Positions 9,503-18,177 of a stretch of DNA of 64,000 bases are shown in pieces (positions within the stretch are counted from its first letter, which is position 1; each line of letters begins with the position of its first letter). The translations under genes were made by a program, and so were the position numbers. The notes beneath the pieces are model-generated. The model was not told the origin of the DNA and did no database searches. It saw only the letters and a list, made by a program, of their open reading frames with translations. This DNA is from Phycisphaerae bacterium (GTDB lineage: Bacteria > Planctomycetota > Phycisphaerae > Sedimentisphaerales > Anaerobacaceae): assembly GCA_016782865.1 (NCBI GenBank), contig JADHXR010000014.1, forward strand, positions 1 to 64,000. Reading direction: 5' to 3'.

Positions 9503-10489
9503 AGCTATTTATCCTCTATCAGTTTCACAGCATAGAGAAGCGTAGCTAATTCTCCAATTGTTGTCAAGGCATTTCTCCCGCACTCCATTGGTTAAGATTC
9601 TAAGGCGAGCGACCGGAACCTTCCCCCAGATGACATTCTCCGCTACGTTTTCAGATCTCGTCGCGGCAATTACAGACGTACGGCACATTTTCTCGCTCTC
9701 GGTTTCAGCATTGATCGCAGTTTCTTCTACTGGTTCGCACACGTCAATGCCATGTCGCTCGATCCGCAGCGGCTCCACGTGACAAAGGCCACGCAAGTCG
9801 CACGCTTTGTGTCATGGCCTTTGTAGACTCTCCGCCCAATGCTGGCGTAAATTGCTCATTGCACATATTTCCTTGCCTTGCCCATAGCAGTCGAAGGGCA
9901 AGGGAAAGAAATATCTTTTCCGTCATCTGGCTTCGGTTGGGGGGTGTTTCAGAAGCTTTTTGGACAGGATTTACGCAGGCAAGGACCATGCCAGATAACA
10001 ACAAGCTCCGCTCTACAATCCGTCAAGTTCTTGTTTTTTTTGCATGTCTTTCATGCGGCGATTTCCGTAAGTTCTTAAATGGCAGTGGCCTAGGCGGTGA
10101 TCCACCCGAATTCTGTTGCGATGGAAAAAATAATATTGCTTTGTGTGGAGCGTTCTGATATATTGATTGTCAGTTAAAGCACATTCACAGGGCTGGGGTA
10201 ATCTCGCTTTTTCCTCTCCCTCCGCACCTCAGCCCTGTATCCTCCTTTTATCAGCGGATCCAACTGAGGTTTTTTCTGCATCTTTTTGCTGCTGCAATTG
10301 CCTTTGCAGCTTGGCCTGTAAGCTCATCGCGCAGTCTGCGTAGAGGCGTACAATGTCGCACGGCCGCCAGCCCCAGCGAGGCTGCGCAATTGTTGAAAAT
10401 CAGGGAAGATTCTTGTATCATGTCGGTTGTTGCGTGCAGGAGTGCTTCAAGAAGACGCGCATGAGAAACCTCAGAAGGGATGGGCTGTC
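9503..10489. other. Gene-poor interval of about 1 kb
   Basis: Several short open frames lie here on both strands, the longest encoding 114 aa. None has a convincing ribosome site, signal or recognisable family, and the frames overlap one another. Apart from a long hairpin at 10187-10238 I see no feature. It may hold decayed genes or an unknown RNA. Confidence 0.4.
10187..10238. repeat. Long-stem hairpin (ACAGGGCT family)
   Basis: ACAGGGCTGGGGT at 10187-10199 pairs with ACCTCAGCCCTGT at 10226-10238: 13 bp including one G-T wobble, with a 26-nt loop that contains CTTTTTCC. The arm resembles the AGGGCTGG arms of the hairpins at 34852 and 38071. The role is unknown. Confidence 0.5.
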
Positions 10490-11332
10490 ATGAGAAGGAA
10501 GGTCGTCATTGCAGTTGCTCCGGTGAAGCATCCGGGCTCGGAGATGCCGGCAGGCTGTCGTAATCCTCAGTCGGCGGACGAGGTCGCGGCCGAGGTTGTG
10601 GCCTGCGCCCGGGCAGGTGCATCAATGGTCCATCTGCACGTCAGAGACGAGTCCGGTGTGCAGACGGCCCGGATGGATGTGTTCTCCCGTACGCTCGATT
10701 TGATTCGCGGCGAATCCGATATCATCATCCAGGGTTCGACGGGGGGGCTCTCAACCCTGTCGCTCGAAGAAAGGTGTGTGGTCCTCAACGACCCGCGCGT
10801 GGAGGTTGCCTCGCTGAACATGGGATCGAGCAACTTCGCCGACGATGTCTATATCAACACCCTTCCCGACATTCGATACTGGGCCGGGCGCATGGGGGAG
10901 ACTGAAACCGTGCCCGAGATGGAGGTCTTTGACCTGAGCATGATAGGAACTGCCCATAGAATCGCAGACGAAGGCGTTGTGTCACGTCCCATGCACTTCA
11001 ATGTGTGCCTTGGGTTTGAAAGTGCCCTCGAAGCGACGCCGGAGAATCTCTGCGCGATGCGGGCCGCCATTCCCGGCGGATCCACGTGGGGCATCACTCA
11101 CGACGGCATGAAGGACCTCCAGATTCTGGGCGGTGCCCTGGGTCTGGGCGCCTCGGCGATACGTGTCGGATTCGAGGACAGCTTCTATTACGCGCCCGGC
11201 AAGACTGCGACCACTAACGTTGAACTGGTAGCCAAGGCAAGGGCCCTGGTTGAGGCTATGGGGCTTGAGCCCATGACGCCTGGGGAGGCCCGCCGGACGT
11301 TAGAAATAAAGTCAAAAAGCCTGGACTCTTGA
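10490..11332 (+). CDS. BKACE (beta-keto acid cleavage enzyme, DUF849) family protein
   Basis: A 280-aa protein of the Kce/BKACE family. These are Zn-dependent TIM barrels that cleave a beta-keto acid with acetyl-CoA to acetoacetate and a new CoA ester. The zinc-binding 'MVHLHVRDE' block lies near residue 45, 'IIQGSTGG' follows, and the C-terminal 'GASAIRVGFEDSFYYAPG' matches the family. I chose the ATG at 10490 (GAAGGGA about 9 nt upstream) because the family N-terminus 'KVVIAVAPVKHPG' starts there, although the frame is open further upstream. No partner gene (CoA transferase, dehydrogenase) is adjacent, so the substrate remains open. Family call firm. Confidence 0.87.
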   Translation: MRRKVVIAVAPVKHPGSEMPAGCRNPQSADEVAAEVVACARAGASMVHLHVRDESGVQTARMDVFSRTLDLIRGESDIIIQGSTGGLSTLSLEERCVVLNDPRVEVASLNMGSSNFADDVYINTLPDIRYWAGRMGETETVPEMEVFDLSMIGTAHRIADEGVVSRPMHFNVCLGFESALEATPENLCAMRAAIPGGSTWGITHDGMKDLQILGGALGLGASAIRVGFEDSFYYAPGKTATTNVELVAKARALVEAMGLEPMTPGEARRTLEIKSKSLDS

Positions 11333-11360
11333 GATGAATTTGGTATTCTATTGGGAAGAA

Positions 11361-11539
11361 GGGCGCGCAAAACAATAAGTTGCCGAATTCTCCGCTCAGA
11401 TTTGGGTTGGATTTGGTCGTGATCGATTGAGCGAAACCGGAAGTCCGCCGAGGCGGATTGAGGATTTCGCGATTGAGGAACGGCCGAAGACAGCCTGAAG
11501 ATGAGATGGTGAATCGGTAAGTTATTGTTTTGCGCGTCC
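11361..11539. repeat. Inverted-repeat-bounded mini-element
   Basis: The 15-mer CGCGCAAAACAATAA starting at 11364 recurs in reverse complement at about 11523-11537, bounding roughly 180 bp. Inside is a strong hairpin, TCCGCC-GA-GGCGGA near 11443-11456, flanked by imperfectly paired GCGAAA/TTTCGC arms. There is no ORF inside. It looks like a MITE-type element or a structured leader just ahead of the PQQ gene. Confidence 0.55.
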
Positions 11540-11624
11540 TAAGGCTCTGCGGGTGGCGGAGCGAGGGGAAACACCAGGGTACGGAAGTTTTAACGACAAC
11601 TAAGAGAAAGAGAAAGAGAAAGGT

Positions 11625-13091
11625 ATGAAGAAGCTGTTCTTGGCTCAAGTCGCACTGATTGTCCTGCTTGGTGCGGGCGTGCACACAGCATCGGGCGGTG
11701 ACAATTGGCCCACCTGGCGAGGCCCCGATATTACGGGCATCTCCCCCGGGGGCAATCCACCCTCCGAGTGGAGCGAAACGAAGAACATCAAATGGAAAGT
11801 CAAACTCGAAGGGGATGCGTCCAACTCCTCGCCGGTGATCTGGGGGAGCAAGATATTCTTCCAGACGGCCGTCGATACCAAGATCAAAGACGATACCCCG
11901 ACGCCCGAGCCGGCTCCGATGCCAGGGCCCGGTCCCGGCGGCCGCGGAGACCGTCCCGGCGGTGGCCCACCCGGAGCCCGTCCTGGCGGTGGTGAGCGTG
12001 GAGGCTTCGGCAGCCGCCCGGGTGGTGGCGCACCTGGAGGACCCGGCGGCCGTCCTGGTGGCGGCAGAGGTCCCGGCGGGTCCGCTCCCACGACCCAGTA
12101 CAAATTCAACCTGGTCTGTTTGGATCGAAAGACCGGCAAGCTGCTGTGGGAAGAGACCGTTTGCCAGGTGAAGCCCCATCAGGGGCATCAGCGCGATCAC
12201 GGCTTTTCGTCGTTTTCTCCGGTCACCGATGGCGAGTTTGTCTGGGCCGCCTACGGATCCAGGGGTATCTACTGCTACGACGTCAACGGCAAAAAGATCT
12301 GGAGCAAGGAGTTGCCCATGATGAGCACAATGTTCGGCGAGGGCGGCTCACCTTCGCTGGCCGGCAATGCCGTTATTGTGCTGTCAGATCAGCGGGGCGA
12401 GTCGTTTATCTTCGCCTTTGAAAAGAAGACAGGCGAGCTTCTCTGGAAGAAGGCTCGTGATGAGGCGACTTCCTATGCCACTCCCATGCCGGTAACTGTT
12501 GACGGAAGACTGCAGGTGATAGTCAGCGCGACCAATTTTATCCGCAGTTACGATGCACAAACCGGAGATGTCATCTGGCAGTGCAGCGGACAGACGTCAA
12601 ATGTGATACCCACGCCGGTCGTCGGCTCCGGTATTGTATACTGCACCAGCGGATACAGAGGTAACGCACTCCAGGCAATCAAGCTGGGCGGGACTGGCGA
12701 TCTGAGCAATTCCGATGCTGTAGTCTGGCAGGTTAACGAAGCTACAACACCCTATGTACCCTCGCCTCTTCTTTATGACGGCAGGATTTATGTGTGCGCG
12801 TCTAACAAGGAAGACCTCTCCTGCTACGACGCCAAGACCGGAGAAGCCCACTTTGTTAAACAGACGATGGATGAAATGAAAGGCGTCTATGCTTCGCCCA
12901 CGGCGGCGGCCGGCCGGATATATTTTGTGGGCAGAAACGGTGTGAGTTACGTACTCAAACCCTCCGACAAATTCGAGGTGCTGGCCGTCAATACGCTCGA
13001 CGACAAGATCGATTGCTCGCCCGCGTTTGTCGGTGACGAAATGTATCTCAAGGGAAAGCAGAATCTTTACTGTATTGCAGTTTCAAAATAG
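11625..13091 (+). CDS. Exported PQQ-like beta-propeller protein with Gly/Pro/Arg-rich insert
   Basis: A 488-aa protein with a signal peptide ('MKKLFLAQVALIVLLGAGV') followed by the planctomycete PQQ opening 'DNWPTWRGPDITGIS'. Blades of the type 'YDAQTGDVIWQ' recur to the C-terminus. Between blades one and two, residues about 90-160 are a low-complexity G/P/R linker built from GGRPGG-like units. It probably folds as an outer-surface or periplasmic propeller; BamB-like scaffolding is possible, and PQQ binding or enzymatic activity is unproven. An AGAAAGGT ribosome site precedes the ATG. The next gene begins 38 nt after the stop, so the two probably share a transcript. Confidence 0.85.
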   Translation: MKKLFLAQVALIVLLGAGVHTASGGDNWPTWRGPDITGISPGGNPPSEWSETKNIKWKVKLEGDASNSSPVIWGSKIFFQTAVDTKIKDDTPTPEPAPMPGPGPGGRGDRPGGGPPGARPGGGERGGFGSRPGGGAPGGPGGRPGGGRGPGGSAPTTQYKFNLVCLDRKTGKLLWEETVCQVKPHQGHQRDHGFSSFSPVTDGEFVWAAYGSRGIYCYDVNGKKIWSKELPMMSTMFGEGGSPSLAGNAVIVLSDQRGESFIFAFEKKTGELLWKKARDEATSYATPMPVTVDGRLQVIVSATNFIRSYDAQTGDVIWQCSGQTSNVIPTPVVGSGIVYCTSGYRGNALQAIKLGGTGDLSNSDAVVWQVNEATTPYVPSPLLYDGRIYVCASNKEDLSCYDAKTGEAHFVKQTMDEMKGVYASPTAAAGRIYFVGRNGVSYVLKPSDKFEVLAVNTLDDKIDCSPAFVGDEMYLKGKQNLYCIAVSK

Positions 13092-13129
13092 TGGGGGCAG
13101 TTAAAACTATTTATTTGGAGGCAAGAATT

Positions 13130-14140
13130 ATGGAACGCAGAGCAATGTTAAAAGTCGTACTGGTCAGTTTGCTGGTTGTGGCGTGCGCCCTGCCTGCGGG
13201 CGTATCGGCTCAGTCGAGGTCCGGCAGAGGCGGACTGTACGGCGACTGGCAGATTAAAATGAAGTTCGGCGAAACGGAGTTCGAGTCGATCCTGGCGTTT
13301 TCCAGGAACCAGGAGGGCCAATACACCGGCCAATGGATCAGTTTCTGGGGAATGAATGAACTCAAGGATGTGAAGTTCGAGGACAATAAGCTCAGCTTCA
13401 CGCAAGTCACCAACTACGGGGGCGAAGAGAGAACGTCGAAGTTTACCGGCGCGATCGAGGAAGGCGAGATTTCAGGGCTTCTGGTAGGCAACGAGCGCGA
13501 AACGGAAATCAAGGGCAAACGTGCCCCGAGACCCCCCCGCGGAGTCGGAAGCTGGGACATGAAAATCAAGTTCGGCGAAACAGAGCGTACGGGGGTCCTG
13601 ACGATCACCGCCGACAAGGAAGGCAATCTCAGCGGCCTGTGGAAAAGCGCCCGAGGCGAGAGCAAGCTCACCGATGTGAAATATCAGGACCGCAAGCTGA
13701 CCTTCAAGAGAGTGACCGAGAGAGAAGGCAATCGAAGGGAAAGGGCCTTCGAAGGAACCCTCGGCTCCACTTCGCTCGAAGGAGTATTCAAGAGCGACAG
13801 CGGCGAATCTGCCGCCACGGGAACACTGGTTGGCGCTTCGGTTATCGGCACGTGGAATCTCGATATCGAATCCGAGCGAGGCGCTCGCAAGCAGAGGCTG
13901 AGAGTCAATTCGGACATGAGCGCGCTCTACGGGTCCACCCTCATCAAGAAGGTTAATCTCGATGGTGACAAGTTGAGCTTCAAGTACGTTATGACGTTCA
14001 ACGACCAGGATTACGAAACGAGCTTCGAAGGCAAAGTCGCCGACTCCAAGCTCACGGGCGAAGTGAAAACGTCCCGAGGCACGTCGAAAGTGACAGGCGC
14101 CAAGCGTGCGTCCAGAAGACCCGGATCCAGCCAGAGATAA
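13130..14140 (+). CDS. Secreted protein of three ~95-residue beta repeats
   Basis: A 336-aa protein. I start it at 13130 because TTTGGAGGC lies 8 nt upstream and a signal peptide follows ('MLKVVLVSLLVVACALPAG...SAQS'). The mature part consists of three homologous units, each opening with 'GxW.(I/L).(I/M)..E' (at 'YGDWQIKMKFGETE', 'GSWDMKIKFGETERTG' and 'GTWNLDIESERGA') and continuing with 'L.DVKF.D.KL.F..V', then 'F.G.(I/L)....L.G'. This predicts three small beta-barrel or lipocalin-like domains. The C-terminus is basic. I recognise no named family. Its position downstream of the PQQ gene suggests co-export or a joint function (inference). Confidence 0.75.
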   Translation: MERRAMLKVVLVSLLVVACALPAGVSAQSRSGRGGLYGDWQIKMKFGETEFESILAFSRNQEGQYTGQWISFWGMNELKDVKFEDNKLSFTQVTNYGGEERTSKFTGAIEEGEISGLLVGNERETEIKGKRAPRPPRGVGSWDMKIKFGETERTGVLTITADKEGNLSGLWKSARGESKLTDVKYQDRKLTFKRVTEREGNRRERAFEGTLGSTSLEGVFKSDSGESAATGTLVGASVIGTWNLDIESERGARKQRLRVNSDMSALYGSTLIKKVNLDGDKLSFKYVMTFNDQDYETSFEGKVADSKLTGEVKTSRGTSKVTGAKRASRRPGSSQR

Positions 14141-14181
14141 GCCCGAGTAGCCGGGGTTTTATCCAGAGAACATGCATTAAC

Positions 14182-14220
14182 GAGCCTGCCGGAGTGTTTT
14201 TGTGGCAGGCTCTTTCTCTT
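14182..14220 (+). terminator. Intrinsic terminator after the PQQ operon
   Basis: GAGCCTGCC (14182-14190) pairs perfectly with GGCAGGCTC (14204-14212), followed by TTTCTCTT. It lies 42 nt after the triple-repeat gene. Confidence 0.75.
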
Positions 14221-14337
14221 GGTATTCGGCGCGGGGCCGGCCGTTGCGGGCTTGCCCCGGATTTACTGTGCTGCTATCATATGCGAGCAGTTTGAGCATG
14301 TGCGACGGCAGGCATAAAAGGCAATGGATTCAAATTG

Positions 14338-17052
14338 ATGGCAAATGTAAAATCGCAGTCACAAGATGCGGCGGGTATCGCAGCGCCATGGGCTCACAGC
14401 AGCGAAGAGATTCTCGATCGATACGACGTAATCCGCGAAAAGGGATTGGATAAGCGGCGGGTCAGATCTCTTCTGAAAAAGTACGGGCCCAATCGCCTTC
14501 GCGAGGCCGAGAAGAAGAGTATCGCCAGGATGCTGCTCAATCAGGTCAAGAGCCTGATCGTTATTCTCCTCGCCGTAGCAGCCGTTTTGTCGTGCGCATT
14601 CGGCGAGTGGATGGACGGGCTGGCGATCGCCGGCGTTATTGTTATCAACACGGCAATCGGTTTCTTCATGGAACTCAAAGCGGTCCGCTCCATGGAGGCG
14701 CTGCACAGAATGGAAATGGTCACCGCCAGGGTCCGCCGCTCGGGACAGGTAAGGCAGGTGCCGGCGCGGCAGCTTGTCCCCGGTGATATCGTCGTGCTCG
14801 AAGGCGGAGACATCGTGAGTGCGGATATGCGCGTTGTCGTGGCCGGCAAGCTCCAGGCGGATGAATCTGTTCTCACAGGCGAGTCGCTGCCGGTCGGTAA
14901 ACAGACGCAAAAAGTCGATGCGTCGGCTTCGCTGGGCGACCGGACGAACATGCTGTACAAGGGGACCTCCGTCACGCGAGGATCGGGCGAAGCCGTCGTG
15001 GCCGCAACGGGGATGGCAACCGAACTGGGCAAGATCACCGACCTGGTCCAGAAAGCCGAAGATGAGGTGACCCCCCTGGAAAAGCGGCTGGATATGCTGG
15101 GCAGGAAGCTGCTCTGGGTGACATTCGTTCTGATCGCCGTGATCGCGGGGACCGGAATCGCCAGGGGAAAAGACACTATACAGATGATAGAAACCGCGAT
15201 TGCATTGGCGGTCGCCGCCATTCCCGAGGGGCTTCCGATTGTTGCTACACTGGCCCTGGCGCGCGGTATGATGCGCATGGCCCGGCGAAACGCGATGGTT
15301 AACCATCTCGCCGCCGTCGAGACGCTCGGCGGGGTCAGCGTCATCTGCACCGACAAGACAGGCACCCTGACAGAGAACAAGATGACCGTTACCGATATCA
15401 TTTTCTCAGATCGGCGCATCAAGATCGGGCGGATCGACGATCAAGGCCGGGCAGAGTTTTCGATAGACGGCCAACCGATTGATCCGGCACAAAACGGCAG
15501 ACTCATCAAGGCCCTCCAGATTGGCGTGCTCTGCAACAATGCATCTTTGGACAACCGCAGGGCCGATTCGACAGAAGGCGTGGGCGACCCGCTTGAAGTG
15601 GCCTTTCTCGTGGCGGCGCGGAAGGCGTCGATCGACTATGAAGAGCTGAACAAGGAGTTCCCCGAAGAACGTGAAGATGCGTTCGACTCGGACACCAGGA
15701 AGATGGCGACCTTCAATCGATCCGGCGACAATTACTGGGTCGCCGTCAAAGGAGCGCCCGAGGCTGTTCTCGATGACGCCGCGTGGGTTGCTGGCGAAAA
15801 CGGCCGCGAGCAAATGGACGACAAACAGAGGGCATTCTGGTTGCAGCAAAACGGTGAGCTGGCCGAGCAGGGCTATCGCGTCTTGGCGCTGGCCATGAAG
15901 GAGGGCGAGTCGCTCGAATCCGATCCGTACAGGGACCTGACATTTGTCGGCCTGGTCTGCATGGAGGACCCCGCAAGGGAAGATGTTTGCCGGGCCATAG
16001 CGGCCTGTCGAAGCGCAGGCATTCAGACGGTCATGATAACCGGAGACCACCCCAACACGGCTGCCAACATCGCATCGTCCATCGGTTTGATCGAAACCGG
16101 CCAGACAAACGTGATTGTCGGCAGGGACATCAAGGCGTTTGAAACGATGTCGCAGACCGATCGGGAAACCTATCGGCAGACGCCTGTCTTCGCAAGGGTC
16201 AGCCCGAGACAAAAGCTCGATCTGATTGCCGTTCATCAGCAGACCGGGGCTGTTGTCGCCATGACGGGTGACGGGGTCAATGACGCCCCGGCTTTGAAGA
16301 AAGCCGACATCGGCATCGCGATGGGCCTGCGGGGAACTCAGGTCGCCCAGGAAGCCGCCGACATGGTCCTCAAGGACGATGCCTTCTCCACGATCGTAGT
16401 CGCCGTCGAGCAGGGCCGCATCATTTTCGAGAACATACGAAAATTTGTGATCTATCTGCTGAGCTGCAATATCAGTGAGGTCATGATCGTCTTCGCCGCG
16501 TCGGTTGTTAACGCCCCGATGCCGATTCTGCCGTTGCAGATTCTGTTTCTGAATCTGGTCACAGACGTATTCCCGGCGTTGGCGCTCGGCGTCGGCAGGG
16601 GGGATCCCGCGATAATGCAGGCCTGGCCGCGATCTCCCGATGAACCCATCCTGCCGAAAAGCTACTGGCTTTCAATTTTCGGATACGGCATGTCGATGAC
16701 CTTTTCCGTACTCTTGGTTTTCGCCCTCGCCTTGAACAATATGCTGGGGACCGACGAGAGTCAGGCCGTGACGCTATCATTTCTGACGCTCGCATTCGCG
16801 CAATTGTGGCACATTTTCAACATGCGGGACCGAAACACGTCTCTGCTCAGGAACGATATCACGAGCAACCCATACGTCTGGGGGGCCCTCGGATTGTGTG
16901 TTGCGCTTCTTATCCTTTCGGTATATCTACCTCCTATGGCGGGGATATTGAAACTTGTCAATCCCGGATTCGGCGGATGGCTGCTCGTGCTGGCGGCAAG
17001 TTCATTTACGTGTCTCATCGGCCAACTGTTGAAGCTGCGGGCCAAAGATTAG
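14338..17052 (+). CDS. P2-type Ca2+-transporting ATPase
   Basis: A 904-aa P-type ATPase, full length for the P2A/PMR1-like group. The cation ATPase N-terminal domain ('LLKKYGPNRLREAEKKS') is followed by TM1-2, the A-domain 'LTGES', TM4 with 'IPEGLP', the phosphorylation site 'CDKTGTLTENKMT', the nucleotide-binding domain, the hinge 'TGDGVNDAPALKKADIG' and six C-terminal TM helices. TM6 'LFLNLVTDVFPALALG' keeps the Asn/Thr/Asp cation ligands of Ca2+ pumps, and TM5 has 'SCNISEV'. It would extrude Ca2+ (or Mn2+) from the cytosol at the expense of ATP. The ATG at 14338 is used; the TTG one codon before is less likely and no strong ribosome site is visible. It stands alone between terminator and relic. 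Confidence 0.92.
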   Translation: MANVKSQSQDAAGIAAPWAHSSEEILDRYDVIREKGLDKRRVRSLLKKYGPNRLREAEKKSIARMLLNQVKSLIVILLAVAAVLSCAFGEWMDGLAIAGVIVINTAIGFFMELKAVRSMEALHRMEMVTARVRRSGQVRQVPARQLVPGDIVVLEGGDIVSADMRVVVAGKLQADESVLTGESLPVGKQTQKVDASASLGDRTNMLYKGTSVTRGSGEAVVAATGMATELGKITDLVQKAEDEVTPLEKRLDMLGRKLLWVTFVLIAVIAGTGIARGKDTIQMIETAIALAVAAIPEGLPIVATLALARGMMRMARRNAMVNHLAAVETLGGVSVICTDKTGTLTENKMTVTDIIFSDRRIKIGRIDDQGRAEFSIDGQPIDPAQNGRLIKALQIGVLCNNASLDNRRADSTEGVGDPLEVAFLVAARKASIDYEELNKEFPEEREDAFDSDTRKMATFNRSGDNYWVAVKGAPEAVLDDAAWVAGENGREQMDDKQRAFWLQQNGELAEQGYRVLALAMKEGESLESDPYRDLTFVGLVCMEDPAREDVCRAIAACRSAGIQTVMITGDHPNTAANIASSIGLIETGQTNVIVGRDIKAFETMSQTDRETYRQTPVFARVSPRQKLDLIAVHQQTGAVVAMTGDGVNDAPALKKADIGIAMGLRGTQVAQEAADMVLKDDAFSTIVVAVEQGRIIFENIRKFVIYLLSCNISEVMIVFAASVVNAPMPILPLQILFLNLVTDVFPALALGVGRGDPAIMQAWPRSPDEPILPKSYWLSIFGYGMSMTFSVLLVFALALNNMLGTDESQAVTLSFLTLAFAQLWHIFNMRDRNTSLLRNDITSNPYVWGALGLCVALLILSVYLPPMAGILKLVNPGFGGWLLVLAASSFTCLIGQLLKLRAKD

Positions 17053-17089
17053 GAGTGACAACCTGCAGGTGAGAGTTGATCGTGATTAG

Positions 17090-17281
17090 CATCAGTGGCA
17101 GTTTTGTCCGGGCAAGGATTTCTTCATTCGGTATAATAAGCTGCGTTGGCAATTTCACAAACGAGCAGACAATAACATGAATCAAAGTCTCTACTTCAAG
17201 CATCCGGAGATTATAAAGGAGTTGAAATCGCAACTGGAGCAATACAAAGAGAGCGGCCACAGCGCACCGCTGCGCAATTGA
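17090..17281 (+). pseudogene. C-terminal relic of a sulfatase
   Basis: An open stretch ends in 'SLYFKHPEIIKELKSQLEQ' then 'YKESGHSAP', which is the usual C-terminal tail of arylsulfatases (a '..VY.KHPEIVK.L..LLE.YK' motif after the DP-E-NL block). Only about 60 codons remain and the catalytic domain is absent. The ATG at 17177 would give a 34-aa product. It lies directly upstream of a Tat protein/sulfatase pair, so it is probably the remnant of an older sulfatase copy. Confidence 0.6.
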
Positions 17282-17341
17282 GCCGATCCTCAGGGCACGC
17301 TCCGGTGAACATTTGTCCCTTTTGTCGCCAAGGAGATGAGA

Positions 17342-18166
17342 ATGAAAAGACGTGATTTTATGGCCCGCTCGATCGGGGCCTCATTGCTGGCGTTTCTGAC
17401 CGGACAAGAGATGATGGCGCGCGGCAGTGAAAGTGCCAAGGAGCAGACGTCCGGCAGGCTCTCGGCGCTAAATCCGGTTTCTGAGTACGTGAAGTCTTAC
17501 GTTCGACCCAAGGGCGTGCTCGAAGTCTCGCGGCGCCAGAGTCTGACATTCGACGTGATCGGCTGGAGAACCGGCAAGGGCCGGCAGATTGTATCGACGC
17601 CTGTACTGGGCGAGATAATCGTCAAGCGCAACCCGCTGGACGATGCCGTCGAGTACGAAGTGGCGCAGCATCTGGGCAAAACAGAGACGATGACCGGTAG
17701 TTTCCGTTGCCTGACGGATCGTCGGCACAGCCTTGAGCGGTGGCAGTTCGAATACGCGCTGGATTCCAATCGCAAGAACATTGCCAGCATGAGCCGGACA
17801 AGGCAGTCGGGCAGGCGAGAGGGTGACAAAATCGTTACGATTACCGACGGCGCTGAAACCGTTTCGACAAGTTCGGCTCCGCTGCTGTGCCGGTGGGGCC
17901 TGCTCGATGCGGCTTGCCGGATGGCCGAGCTGTGCGGGACGGACGATAGATTCACCGTGCTTCATGAGCCGGCCGGGCTGCGCCGGGATCAGTGTTTTCG
18001 CGAGGATCGCCGGGGTGTTCTCGGTCATGGGCAAGATGCTCCCATCCGAACGTTTCTGCAAACCGGACCGGCGACCGTGCCGACCCACTGGATCGTGGAT
18101 TCGCAGGGGCGTCCTCTGTTCGTGTCCGTTTTTCTTATGTCTCTCGCCCTCAAAGCGATCAGTTGA
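17342..18166 (+). CDS. Tat-exported protein of unknown function
   Basis: A 274-aa protein. The ATG at 17342 is chosen because AAGGAG lies 6 nt before it; an ATG at 17336 would abut the ribosome site. The start 'MKRRDFMARSIGASLLAFLTG' is a twin-arginine signal. The mature part is mixed alpha/beta with 'SLTFDVIGWRTGKGRQ' and a C-terminal 'VPTHWIVDSQGRPLFVSVF'. I do not recognise a family. A sulfatase starts 11 nt after its stop with its own strong ribosome site, so the two are almost certainly one transcription unit and the protein may assist or regulate that sulfatase (inference). Confidence 0.7.
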   Translation: MKRRDFMARSIGASLLAFLTGQEMMARGSESAKEQTSGRLSALNPVSEYVKSYVRPKGVLEVSRRQSLTFDVIGWRTGKGRQIVSTPVLGEIIVKRNPLDDAVEYEVAQHLGKTETMTGSFRCLTDRRHSLERWQFEYALDSNRKNIASMSRTRQSGRREGDKIVTITDGAETVSTSSAPLLCRWGLLDAACRMAELCGTDDRFTVLHEPAGLRRDQCFREDRRGVLGHGQDAPIRTFLQTGPATVPTHWIVDSQGRPLFVSVFLMSLALKAIS

Positions 18167-18177
18167 AGGAGGTAGTC

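Noticed and set aside
9509-10158. Several short frames on both strands in the gene-poor interval
   Set aside because: They overlap one another and have no recognisable family, signal or ribosome site.
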